Positions 34,554-42,675 of a stretch of 64,000 bases of DNA are shown one piece after another. Both the position numbers and the translations under genes were made by a program. The notes beneath the pieces are model-generated. The model was not told where the DNA came from, did not search any database, and was given only the letters and a program-made list of their open reading frames with translations. Origin of the DNA: Mucilaginibacter sp. KACC 22773 (lineage in GTDB: Bacteria > Bacteroidota > Bacteroidia > Sphingobacteriales > Sphingobacteriaceae); NCBI RefSeq assembly GCF_028736215.1, contig NZ_CP117883.1:1488001-1552000 (forward strand), read 5' to 3'. The stretch's first letter is position 1, and every line of letters begins with the position of its first letter.

Positions 34554-34770
34554 TTAAGAAATGGCTGCTAATCAAATATCGACAAAAATACCGATATCGG
34601 TAGAGCAAAGGCCATACCGAAAGCCGATTCATTAAAATTCATGCTAAAATACCCATGGAAATAAAGTGGGGAGGAAATTTGGGGCATAATAGCCCCATTT
34701 GTAGCTGTGCGGCGTGGACTGTACCAAATTGATGCCGGTAGTTTTTAAGGACAAAGAGGCTTATTTTGTA

Positions 34771-34977
34771 TTACTCTTCCAATATTTGACCTCTTTTTTT
34801 ACCATAACTGATGATAGCAGTACAAATCAGGATGCAAAAAATGAGCCCGATTTCGATACCAATGTGGCTTAAAGGTATGCTGCCAGTGTTTTTTGTCAGT
34901 AAAATGCCCGCGTCCGGCAATAGCAACCCGAATAACGGGAAGCAAAAAAACATTCTCAATATTATTAATTTTTCCAT
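34771..34977 (-). CDS. Small two-helix membrane protein
   Basis: A 68-residue protein (MEKLIILRMFFCFPLFGLLLPD) with two transmembrane helices and a short basic end. It resembles the 73-residue protein encoded at 50426-50647 (MKKLGLLRLFICLPLIALIIPN), so both belong to one small membrane-protein family. Function unknown. The ATG at 34977 was chosen to match that relative. Confidence 0.55.
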   Translation of the reverse strand: MEKLIILRMFFCFPLFGLLLPDAGILLTKNTGSIPLSHIGIEIGLIFCILICTAIISYGKKRGQILEE

Positions 34978-35198
34978 AATTATTAACATTTAGTATGATA
35001 ATACTAAGGTAGTGATTATTTCTTTATGATTTAAATAAAAATTAAAATTTAACTGTAGTACAAATCAAACCAAGGTTTGTTTGCCTGTTGGTTGCATTTT
35101 GTATGAAATATTTTTTTTGACGGCCAACAAGTACCGTATGCCGTTAATTTAATCAGCTTAAAGTATGCTGCCGGTGTTTTGAAAGGTGTTGCCGGTAT

Positions 35199-35531
35199 TT
35201 ATTTAGCGCGTGGTGTGAAAATTATAATACAGGCGCCTGCCAAAGCTATCATGGCGCCAATTATGTCATACTTGTCGGGCTTAAACCCATCAACCCGCCA
35301 GGCCCATATCAGCGCCATTAGTATAAAAATACCACCATAGGCAGCATAAACCCGGCCGAAGCCAGCCGATTGCCATGTTGCCACTATACCGTATCCCGCC
35401 AGTATAATGCCGCCCAAAATACCATACCAAAGTGGTTTATCTTGTTTTAACCATTGCCAGATAAGATAGCCGCCGCCAATTTCGCATAAACCGGCAAGTA
35501 CGAAAACTACAAGGGAACGCAGGATGTTCAT
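35199..35531 (-). CDS. YnfA/UPF0060-family membrane protein
   Basis: A 110-residue inner-membrane protein with four transmembrane helices and the family signatures AGLCEIGGGYLIWQWL (about 13-28) and GRVYAAYGGIFI (about 55-66). YnfA-type proteins are small multidrug-resistance-like exporters. The family's normal length is about 108. It is divergent from a TetR gene 95 bp away whose operator lies between them, suggesting TetR control of export. Confidence 0.9.
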   Translation of the reverse strand: MNILRSLVVFVLAGLCEIGGGYLIWQWLKQDKPLWYGILGGIILAGYGIVATWQSAGFGRVYAAYGGIFILMALIWAWRVDGFKPDKYDIIGAMIALAGACIIIFTPRAK

Positions 35532-35596
35532 AGTGCAAAATAATAGTTTTTGAATAGGGATTTTGATATTTGGAAAAAAGAAAAATATATTTTTAA

Positions 35597-35620
35597 ATAA
35601 GCGAACGCTCACTTATATTT
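35597..35620 (+). promoter_or_regulatory. TetR operator overlapping a -7 box
   Basis: ATAAGCGAAC faces GCTCACTTAT (35597-35616), a 20-bp inverted repeat with two mismatched pairs. It runs into TATATTTG (35614-35621), the -7 box of the TetR gene. The ynfA-like gene starts 66 bp to the left. Confidence 0.65.
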
Positions 35621-35625
35621 GTTGT

Positions 35626-36216
35626 ATGAGACCGCGCGATGAAAACAAGGAGTTATTGATACGCCAAAAAGCTATAGAAATGATAGTTGAACATGGTGTT
35701 GACGGTTTTGGTGTAAATAAACTTGCTAAGGCTGCGGGTGTGTCGCCGGCTACCATTTACATTTATTATAAAGATAAAGACGATTTAATAGTTCAATTGG
35801 GTATAGAAGTTGCCGGCAAAATGATGGATTACAGCTTTAAAGATTTTAGCCCGGAAATGGATTTTGCCGAAGGATTACAAATACAATGGCGCAACCGTAT
35901 GGCATATTTTATAAACTTCCCCCTCGAGATGGAGTTTATCGAAATTATGCGTTATACCCAGTATTATGAAGAGGCAACTAAAACCATCACAAAAAACTTC
36001 GGATCGGTGTTGGGACCGTTTATGCAAAATGCTATCAAAAAGAAACAGCTTGTTTCGCTGCCGTTTGAGGTGTACTGGTCAATTGCTTTTGCACCTTTAT
36101 ATCAACTGATAAAATTCCATTTCCAGGGGCGTACCTATGTAAACAGCACTTTTAAACTCAGCGACGAGTTGATGTTGCAAACGCTTCAATTGGTTTTAAA
36201 AGCGCTTAAGCCCTAA
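35626..36216 (+). CDS. TetR-family regulator
   Basis: A 196-residue repressor. The N-terminal HTH (about 8-55) contains GVDGFGVNKLAKAAGVSPATIYIYYKDKDDL, the typical TetR pattern. The C-terminal domain is helical and would bind a ligand. It is divergent from the YnfA-like exporter and carries its own operator, a common drug-efflux arrangement. ATG 35626 starts six bases after the promoter box; upstream in-frame ATGs are less likely. The VOC gene follows after 49 bp. Confidence 0.9.
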   Translation: MRPRDENKELLIRQKAIEMIVEHGVDGFGVNKLAKAAGVSPATIYIYYKDKDDLIVQLGIEVAGKMMDYSFKDFSPEMDFAEGLQIQWRNRMAYFINFPLEMEFIEIMRYTQYYEEATKTITKNFGSVLGPFMQNAIKKKQLVSLPFEVYWSIAFAPLYQLIKFHFQGRTYVNSTFKLSDELMLQTLQLVLKALKP

Positions 36217-36265
36217 AAAAATGACTTGTTAAAGAAGAATATTCAAAAAAAGAAGCTAAATACCT

Positions 36266-36637
36266 ATGAAACTTAACCATATCAACCTGCCTGTTACCGA
36301 TGTTGCCGCCAGCTGCGCTTTTTTTGAGCAATATTTTGATTTTGAATGTACCAGCAAAAAGGGAGACAACCAGATTGCCATATTGCAGGGAACCGATGGG
36401 TTTACGCTGGTATTAATGGCCAATAGTTTTAACCGCGCCGGCAATTCCGTATTTCCGGATGCATTTCATATTGGTTTTTTTGTAGATAGCCGGGAAAAGG
36501 TGACAGCGATACATAACCGGCTTTCGCAAGGTGGTTTTGAAGTAGGGCAGGCCCCGGCCAGTATGCGCGGCGGCTATGGGTTTTATTTTAATGCCCCTGG
36601 CAATATACTTACCGAGGTGGCCTGTAATAATATTTAA
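36266..36637 (+). CDS. VOC (glyoxalase/bleomycin-resistance) family protein
   Basis: A 123-residue protein with the VOC fold: MKLNHINLPVTDVAASCAFFE start, a FHIGFFVDSREKV second repeat start and GGYGFYFNAPGNILTEVA end. Metal ligands could be His5 and a Glu near the end. It may be a glyoxalase-type enzyme or a drug-binding protein. Probably transcribed with the TetR gene upstream and the YCII gene 22 bp downstream. Confidence 0.85.
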   Translation: MKLNHINLPVTDVAASCAFFEQYFDFECTSKKGDNQIAILQGTDGFTLVLMANSFNRAGNSVFPDAFHIGFFVDSREKVTAIHNRLSQGGFEVGQAPASMRGGYGFYFNAPGNILTEVACNNI

Positions 36638-36659
36638 TAAAAAAAGCGATTCATCATTT

Positions 36660-36932
36660 ATGACACCAGCATCAGACTATAAGAACCCACACCATGTAAT
36701 GTTGTTTTTTGAAGAAAACCAGGTTAATGATACCTGCATGGCCGAGCGCATTATTTATTATCAGCGCCTTAAAAACGCCGGGAAAGTTTTGCTCAGCGGC
36801 AACTTTTGGAACCAGGCGCGTAATTTTGTGATTGTACACGTAGCATCTGACATGGAATTGGAGCAAATTATTGATAATGACCCGGCGGTAAAGCAAAATA
36901 TTTTAAAGCTGGTGCGGGCCATGCCTTTTTAA
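36660..36932 (+). CDS. YCII-related domain protein
   Basis: A 90-residue protein with the YCII layout: a MLFFEENQ strand, then helix RIIYYQRLKNAGKVLLSGNF, then a conserved VIVHVASDMELEQIIDNDP end. YCII proteins are small ferredoxin-like proteins, some with a catalytic His-Asp pair; here the pair is not obvious. It follows the VOC gene closely and is likely in the same transcript. Confidence 0.75.
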   Translation: MTPASDYKNPHHVMLFFEENQVNDTCMAERIIYYQRLKNAGKVLLSGNFWNQARNFVIVHVASDMELEQIIDNDPAVKQNILKLVRAMPF

Positions 36933-37038
36933 TCTATCCTGGCACCCCGTTAAAACACCTATTGTGCTATGGGTTAAAACACGGGGTAATTACACTTGCA
37001 TATGAACGCTGCCGGTGATAGTTTTGGTAAACTATACA

Positions 37039-37257
37039 ATGGAGTCATTTGAATTAAAAGTTGATCAAAGAACCTATAAGGTTATACAGTCGGCTATAGG
37101 AAAAACTACAGTTTTTAGCGTCTTTAACCACTCTTCATTTCATACCATAACTAAGGTTGGCGCCGATTGCTGGGAGGTGGTTGAGCATCGCTTTGGCAAT
37201 CATAAAATTCCCCTGCAAATAATAGGCAAACGTATCGACGATTATTTTGGTTTATAG
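37039..37257 (+). CDS. Small protein of unknown function
   Basis: A 72-residue beta-rich protein starting MESFELKVDQRTYKVIQ and ending KRIDDYFGL. An in-frame ATG 24 bp upstream is possible. No family recognised; short bacteroidete proteins of this type are common. It is followed by a 505-bp gap with RNA-like signals. Confidence 0.5.
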   Translation: MESFELKVDQRTYKVIQSAIGKTTVFSVFNHSSFHTITKVGADCWEVVEHRFGNHKIPLQIIGKRIDDYFGL

Positions 37258-37366
37258 TTAATATTATGCTTTAATAACCCTTTTTGGGTAATTTGGAGAT
37301 GATTAATTAACTATAATTAAAAATATATTTTCTTTTTACTTATGATAATTGATTTTTATTGAAAAA

Positions 37367-37450
37367 TTAGTATCTTGTAACTAAGATACTAACCCGTAAA
37401 CCTATATTTAATATCCCATGCCTGGTTGCCCGGAAAGCCAGGCATTTTTA
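37367..37450 (+). ncRNA. Candidate structured RNA ending in a terminator
   Basis: A perfect 10-bp stem (TTAGTATCTT at 37367 with AAGATACTAA at 37383) is followed by a terminator-like hairpin ATGCCTGG/CCAGGCAT (37418-37425, 37437-37444) and T-rich DNA. No clear promoter upstream, so this may be a 3' structure instead of an independent RNA. Confidence 0.35.
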
Positions 37451-37530
37451 TTTGGTGTATCCGTGTTTGCACGTAAATTCCCCGGTTATAAAACCGTAAA
37501 ACCCGCATGGTAAATCCGTAATATTCCTGA

Positions 37531-37560
37531 TTGTTTTAACATACAGATAGGATACTTTTG
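37531..37560 (+). promoter_or_regulatory. Consensus Bacteroidota promoter
   Basis: TTG (37531-37533), exactly 19 bp, then TACTTTTG (37553-37560). This is the best match to the house-keeping promoter pattern in the window, and no gene follows for 200 bp. Confidence 0.75.
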
Positions 37561-37566
37561 AACAAT

Positions 37567-37632
37567 AAGTTATGTAATCAGGGACAATAGCTTAGGGGCA
37601 GCCGCCAGCAGTAATGCAGCGGCTGTTTTTTT
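37567..37632 (+). ncRNA. Candidate small RNA (about 66 nt)
   Basis: It starts about seven bases after a consensus promoter. It ends at an intrinsic terminator: CAGCCGC (37599-37605) pairs with GCGGCTG (37619-37625), then seven T. There is no open frame longer than a few codons. The short unit of promoter, single-stranded 5' part and terminator hairpin is the layout of a trans-acting small RNA. Function unknown. Confidence 0.6.
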
Positions 37633-37762
37633 GTTTTATATTTTAGCGATTGTACCAGATTTCACCGGTTTGATGCATGGCTACTTTAAATCTTAGTATG
37701 CAGGCGTCTGTTCATTTTAAATAAAATGATTAGTTTTATGGTAGTAAACCAACACATCAACC

Positions 37763-38605
37763 ATGACTATCCGCAGTATGTCGAAACTTGCTGTACAGGC
37801 AACTGTGCTTTGTATATTTTGCCTTGGTTTTTATGCGGCACACGCGCAAAAGAACAAGCCTTTTAAAGTAATAGCTTTTTATACCGGCCGTAACGATAAG
37901 GCACACATCAGTTTTATGCACGAGGCCAATAAACGTTTCCCCGAAATGGGTAAAAAATACAATTTTACCTACGATTCTACCAGCAATTGGAGCAATATGA
38001 ATGCTGCTTTCCTGGCAAAATACCAGGTAGTACTGTTTTTAGATACCCGGCCGGATGATCCTGCGCAACGTGCCGCGTTTGAACAATATATGAAAAACGG
38101 CGGCTGCTGGATGGGGTTTCATTTCTCGGCCTTTGCGCTTACACCATCAGATTATCCTCAAAACTGGAACTGGTATCACAACGAGTTCCTGGGATCTGGG
38201 CAGTATGCAAGCAATACATGGCACCCTACACCCGCTATTTTAAGGGTTGAGGATACCAAACACCCGGTAACCAAAGGCATACCGGTAACTTTTAAAACAC
38301 AACCCAACGAGTGGTATCGCTGGGAGCATGATTTGCGTAAAAATCCGGATATCGATATTTTATTATCCGTGGATTCAACCAGTTTCCCGCTGGGTAATGG
38401 TCCTAAACCACATGAGATTTGGCACAGCGGCTATTATCCTGTTGTATGGACAAACAAAAAATACCGCATGGTTTACTTCAATATGGGCCATAATGATATG
38501 GACTATGACGGGGGCACCGACCGTACCTTATCTTACACCTTTGATAACGATACACAAAACCAGTTGCTTATTAATAGTTTGTTGTGGCTGGGCCGAGGGA
38601 AGTAG
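37763..38605 (+). CDS. Secreted ThuA-like protein
   Basis: A 280-residue protein with a signal peptide ending near AHAQ (about residue 29). The mature part matches the ThuA family (glutamine-amidotransferase-like fold): KVIAFYTGRNDKAHISFMHE, then FLDTRPDDPAQRAAFEQYMKNGGCWMGFH and WHSGYYPVVWTNKKYRMVYFNMGHN. ThuA-like proteins are linked to sugar metabolism in Bacteroidota; enzymatic activity is unproven. A second start at 37778 would also give a signal peptide. Confidence 0.82.
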   Translation: MTIRSMSKLAVQATVLCIFCLGFYAAHAQKNKPFKVIAFYTGRNDKAHISFMHEANKRFPEMGKKYNFTYDSTSNWSNMNAAFLAKYQVVLFLDTRPDDPAQRAAFEQYMKNGGCWMGFHFSAFALTPSDYPQNWNWYHNEFLGSGQYASNTWHPTPAILRVEDTKHPVTKGIPVTFKTQPNEWYRWEHDLRKNPDIDILLSVDSTSFPLGNGPKPHEIWHSGYYPVVWTNKKYRMVYFNMGHNDMDYDGGTDRTLSYTFDNDTQNQLLINSLLWLGRGK

Positions 38606-38701
38606 CTTCTCGGTCTCCTAAAGCGGAAGTTTAACCTTTTCAGGACGCTGATCACCGCAGCACTTTTATTACATTCGCTTTCTGAGCATGCTACCCACTT
38701 C

Positions 38702-39565
38702 ATGAAAAAACTAAAACTATTGCACCGCCACATCCTCGCTTTAGAAAATAAAGAAGATGTTAATTTAACCGATATGCTTTGGCAACTCATCTGCTATTCG
38801 CCCAAAATGTCGCCAAGGTTACAGCAACAGCAATTGTTAGATGAAGCCCAAAAGTTTACATTGCCGGTTGATGATCCGCATTTTGCAAAATTGGTATTAA
38901 ACTTTAATGGTTTTATTTGGGGCAACGGTAGTAAAAAGGTTTTGATAACCCATGGCTGGGGTTCAAAGGCCATTGATTTTGATGAGGTGATAGCCGGGTT
39001 AAAAGCAATTGACGATATCCAGATCATCGTCTTTGATGCGCCGGGCAATGGCAGTTCGGAAGGAGAACTATCCAACCTGATATTATTTGCAAAAGCTGCC
39101 GAGGCTATTATTAGCCGATATGGCGCACCGGATGTTATGATAGGCCATTCGTTGGGCGCTATGGCCAATGTTATAGCCATAAACGAAACTAATATTAAAC
39201 CAGCCCTGCAGATCAGCATTGCCCCGTTAATTAAACTAAAAGAAAACTTTAAAGCCACCATGAATGCCGCCGAAGTACCGGTATCGGCACAGGAAAAGTT
39301 TTTTGAAAGTTTTAGGGAACTTTTTGAACTGGATGCTTCTTACTTTGATATCAACAATAAGCACATAACCGGGGCGCTAAAGCATTGGCTGGCTTTTGAT
39401 AAGGAAGATAAAGTATCGCCATATGATTATCTGCAGGAGTTTTTGACCTTTAACCCGGATATTGTTACGCACGAATATTTTGGACTTGGGCACGAAAGGA
39501 TTATTAAAGATGCCGGGGTTGTGGCGGATATTGTTGAATTGGTGACAGGTATTAAAAATAGGTGA
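38702..39565 (+). CDS. Alpha/beta hydrolase
   Basis: A 287-residue cytoplasmic hydrolase. The oxyanion motif is THGWGS (about 82-87) and the nucleophile elbow GHSLG (Ser about 150). The catalytic His probably lies in FGLGHERI (about 262-269), and Asp is expected near FNPDIV. No signal peptide. The substrate cannot be deduced. It follows the ThuA-like gene after about 95 bp and could share its transcript. Confidence 0.82.
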   Translation: MKKLKLLHRHILALENKEDVNLTDMLWQLICYSPKMSPRLQQQQLLDEAQKFTLPVDDPHFAKLVLNFNGFIWGNGSKKVLITHGWGSKAIDFDEVIAGLKAIDDIQIIVFDAPGNGSSEGELSNLILFAKAAEAIISRYGAPDVMIGHSLGAMANVIAINETNIKPALQISIAPLIKLKENFKATMNAAEVPVSAQEKFFESFRELFELDASYFDINNKHITGALKHWLAFDKEDKVSPYDYLQEFLTFNPDIVTHEYFGLGHERIIKDAGVVADIVELVTGIKNR

Positions 39566-39666
39566 AAGAGATTTGAAAATATGTTTTTGCGAGGAACTAT
39601 CAGGTAAAACCTGAAAAAAATGGTTATGACGTGCAAGGGATATAGTTAAACAAATATTCAAAACTA

Positions 39667-39747
39667 CCGTCATTGCGAGACACGAAGCAATCCCCTACAT
39701 GCTAAATACCACATTGTTCGGGATTGCTTCGTGTCTCGCAATGACGG
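39667..39747. repeat. Long palindromic repeat (28-bp perfect arms), copy 1
   Basis: The arms 39667-39694 and 39720-39747 match perfectly (CCGTCATTGCGAGACACG outward). It is a repetitive extragenic palindrome related to the element at 42521-42635, which shares GTCATTGCGAG. It may also end convergent transcripts. Confidence 0.9.
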
Positions 39748-39814
39748 ATATTTGATATTGATAGTCAATAGCTTACAATTGTGTCATTATAAGTAAGCAA
39801 TGACATATGGAGTG

Positions 39815-41206
39815 TTAAGCAACTTCATTTTGTACCCCCGAATAATATTTTAATTCAATCAAATCATGCGGCAGCGTTTTACTATTCCAGCATGAATGGA
39901 TAGCCAAAGCCGTGCCAACAGCCGTAGCCTGGGCCATTGACGCGGCGTAAACCTCCAGTTGGGGGTAGGCCAGCGCCAGCAGGTGCATGAATACGCTGTT
40001 TTTACTAAAACCGCCATCTACAAAAATCCTTTGCACTTTACAGCCTTGCAGTACGTAGTTAGTTGATATGCTTTGCTGATTAACAATATCTATCATCAGT
40101 TGGTGATATGCTTCAATATCATCGGCAAAATCATTTAGATTCCGCTGTTGAAAAACCGACTTTTGCAGTTCTCCATCTTGCTTGCTGTTCGTTAAGGCAT
40201 TGTTACGCAGGTTTAGCTTTGCTGCAATCGCTGCATCGTAATTAATGGTACGGTAAATAATAACATCACGGCTAAAGTGGTCTGCTATTCGTTTTACCTG
40301 TTGTTCGTATTCGTACCCTGTAAACAGGCGCGATGCTTTTACCGGGCTGCCTTTGTATTGCAGGTAGTTAAGGCAATCGTTTTTTAGTTCATCAGCAGTA
40401 AGGGGTGTCTGGTTAAATGGATTTAAACTAATAGACCACGTGCCGGTTGATATGAGCACAAAGGGCATGTTAAAACTTACCAGGTAGGGGATAAGCGCTG
40501 CCGAGCTATCATGCAGGCCAACACCCACACAAAAAGTAGTACCCGGAAATACCGATGGCAGCACACTATCTGCCGGTTTTAGCGGGGCCATTTTAGGCAG
40601 TATGGCCTCATCTTTTACCCATTTGTGGTAGTCATTTGCAGCAAAATCCCAAAGGGCAGTATGACAGCCTATGCTGGTTAAATCGGTAACCATTTGGCCG
40701 CTTAACAGGTAGCTCATATATTGGGGCAGGTGCAGGGCGTATTTGAGCTTTTTAAAAACCTCCGGCTGCTGGTATTTAAGCCTGTACACCTGCAAACCCG
40801 AATTGAGGTTACCCAAAACCGGCGAGGCGGTTTCACGTGCAAACCGGGCTTCATCGCCATAGGTTTGGTAAAACTGCCTGCCTAATTCCGGCGGATATGG
40901 TTTAAGATAATTATACAATGGGGTTAAGGGCATGCCGTCTTCATCTACATAAACAAAGCTGGCGCCGTAGGTTGAAAAGTTCACTGCCTTCAGGTCAAAC
41001 TCTTTATGCTTAAAAATCTCGCGCAGCGAGTCAAATACTGATAGGCGCAGACTATCGAGGTTTTCGCATGGGTCGCCATCTTCGTCGTGGGTTTCCGTGA
41101 AGCGGGCTGTTCGTTCAAAAACTATCTTGTAGTTCTCGTCGAACAGGAACAGCTTTTTGTTGGTTTTACCCACATCAAAAATAGCTATGACAGGTATTTG
41201 CGCCAT
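39815..41206 (-). CDS. FGGY-family sugar kinase (probable L-rhamnulokinase)
   Basis: A 463-residue kinase. It starts MAQIPVIAIFDVGKTNKKLFLFD, the phosphate-1 loop of FGGY kinases (DVGKTN). Later motifs are VGVGLHDSSAALIPYL (about 230-245), STGTWSISLNPF (about 257-268) and VDGGFSKNSVFMHLLA (about 410-425, ATP site). Its place one base after the rhamnose isomerase gene suggests it phosphorylates L-rhamnulose at C1. A related sugar such as fuculose cannot be excluded from sequence alone. Confidence 0.82.
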   Translation of the reverse strand: MAQIPVIAIFDVGKTNKKLFLFDENYKIVFERTARFTETHDEDGDPCENLDSLRLSVFDSLREIFKHKEFDLKAVNFSTYGASFVYVDEDGMPLTPLYNYLKPYPPELGRQFYQTYGDEARFARETASPVLGNLNSGLQVYRLKYQQPEVFKKLKYALHLPQYMSYLLSGQMVTDLTSIGCHTALWDFAANDYHKWVKDEAILPKMAPLKPADSVLPSVFPGTTFCVGVGLHDSSAALIPYLVSFNMPFVLISTGTWSISLNPFNQTPLTADELKNDCLNYLQYKGSPVKASRLFTGYEYEQQVKRIADHFSRDVIIYRTINYDAAIAAKLNLRNNALTNSKQDGELQKSVFQQRNLNDFADDIEAYHQLMIDIVNQQSISTNYVLQGCKVQRIFVDGGFSKNSVFMHLLALAYPQLEVYAASMAQATAVGTALAIHSCWNSKTLPHDLIELKYYSGVQNEVA

Positions 41207-41207
41207 G

Positions 41208-42482
41208 TTATAATCCGGTTGATACAGCTTTTGCTCCGCGCTCTTTAATCAATTGGTTACGTACCGCCTGTGTCCTGTACAAGGCAAGAGGATCCAACGC
41301 CCCACCGGCGCGTAAACGAGCCTCAGCTAATAACGGGCGTACATCAGTACGGTAAGCATGCTGTAATATTTCCTGTGCTTTAACTACATCATTATCCTGT
41401 TGCGCTTGTTTTAGTGCAGTGACATCAACCAATAAGGCCTGTGCGTAGGCAATTTTAATGGCTTCTACCGATTGGATCAGATCCTCGATAGGGTCTTTCA
41501 CGTTATGCGATGCATCAATCATCCAGCCAATGGCTGTTGCATGGTTCATGCCGCGGGCGTCCATGCCCTCTACCAGTTCATTAAATATCAGGAACAATTG
41601 GTATGGATTGATGCTGCCAACAGTAAGGTCATCATCGCCATATTTAGAGTCGTTAAAGTGGAAACCGGCCAGCTTGCCTTCCATCAGCAATAAAGAAACA
41701 ATTTGCTCAATATTGGTGCTGCCCAGATGGTGCCCCAAATCGACGAGGGTTTGTGCCTTGCTGCCTAATTTGGACGACAGCAGGTAGGATTGGCCCCAAT
41801 CGCCAATAGTTGTCGAATAAAAATTCGGCTCGTAAGGTTTATATTCCACCCAAACTTTCCAATCGGCAGGTAGGGCCTCGTAAATTTCCTGTAGGCTTTC
41901 CAGCGTACGCTCAAAAGCGCCGCGCATGTTTAGCTGCCCCGGGAAATTTGATCCGTCAGATAACCAAACCGATAAAGCTTTTGAATCCAGCTCAACACCG
42001 TATTTTATAACTTCAATATTGTGGGCAATAGCCTGCTTGCGCACAGCCTTATCTACATGGTGGAGCGAGCCATATTTATAGCTCAGCTCCTGCGTTGCCT
42101 GGTCCTGGAAAGTATTGGAGTTAACCGCATCAAAATGCAGCCCCAGTTGTGCGGCGTGTGCTTTAATAGCATCCGCATTTTTAGGGATATCCCAGGGAAT
42201 GTGCAGCGAAATAGAATTACTGCTGCGGTTTAATGCATGAATTAAACCCACATCTTCAATTTTTTCTTCCAGGCTGCGTGGTTCGCCACCGCCAGAGAAA
42301 CGGCCAAAGCGTGTACCACCGGTACCTAAAGCCCAGCTTGGGATAGCTATGTTAAAATCAACCAGTTTTTTCAGGATGGTGTCCAACCCTTTTATATCTT
42401 CAGCAACAAAATTAAACTTACGCTGGTGCGCGGCTTGTTGCTGATGGTTAGTTTCTTCGATTATGCTCTTCTCTAATTGCAT
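41208..42482 (-). CDS. rhaI: L-rhamnose isomerase (RhaI type)
   Basis: A 424-residue TIM-barrel isomerase of the Pseudomonas stutzeri/rhizobial type, unlike the shorter-domain E. coli RhaA. Metal-binding residues are visible: VEYKPYEP (Glu), DLGHHLGSTN (Asp-His), GFHFNDSKYGDDD (His-Asp-Asp) and DASHNVKDP near the end. It converts L-rhamnose to L-rhamnulose in the cytoplasm. It overlaps the operon logic: aldolase gene upstream, kinase one base downstream. Confidence 0.88.
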   Translation of the reverse strand: MQLEKSIIEETNHQQQAAHQRKFNFVAEDIKGLDTILKKLVDFNIAIPSWALGTGGTRFGRFSGGGEPRSLEEKIEDVGLIHALNRSSNSISLHIPWDIPKNADAIKAHAAQLGLHFDAVNSNTFQDQATQELSYKYGSLHHVDKAVRKQAIAHNIEVIKYGVELDSKALSVWLSDGSNFPGQLNMRGAFERTLESLQEIYEALPADWKVWVEYKPYEPNFYSTTIGDWGQSYLLSSKLGSKAQTLVDLGHHLGSTNIEQIVSLLLMEGKLAGFHFNDSKYGDDDLTVGSINPYQLFLIFNELVEGMDARGMNHATAIGWMIDASHNVKDPIEDLIQSVEAIKIAYAQALLVDVTALKQAQQDNDVVKAQEILQHAYRTDVRPLLAEARLRAGGALDPLALYRTQAVRNQLIKERGAKAVSTGL

Positions 42483-42520
42483 TATTTATCGGTTATAATT
42501 TTCTTCTCTTGTAAACTAAA

Positions 42521-42635
42521 CTATGTCATTGCGAGGAGGAACGACGAAGCAACCTCGTAGCCATACATGTGCCGATTGCATGGCCGGAATGCATTTGGCG
42601 ACGAGGTTGCCACGCTATCGTTCGCAATGACATAG
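42521..42635. repeat. Palindromic GTCATTGCGAG repeat, copy 2
   Basis: The arms 42521-42558 and 42601-42635 are inverted and begin and end CTATGTCATTGCGA. It lies between the aldolase and isomerase genes. Core and inner arms differ from copy 1. Confidence 0.85.
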
Positions 42636-42645
42636 TTCTCTAAAG

Positions 42646-42675
42646 ACCATGAACCATGATCTATGAACCATTTGC
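42646..42675. repeat. Heptamer array (ATGAACC/ATGATCT)
   Basis: ATGAACC, ATGATCT, ATGAACC in exact 7-bp phase, ending next to the TAA stop of the aldolase-dehydrogenase gene. It is a single arm, and the same word occurs at 61409-61437. Confidence 0.75.

Larger units (their letters stand above)
37258..37762. other. 505-bp intergenic region with structured RNA signals
   Basis: There is no open frame of note. It contains two candidate short transcripts or structures: a pair of hairpins at 37367-37450 and a promoter-terminator unit at 37531-37632, listed separately. Confidence 0.7.
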
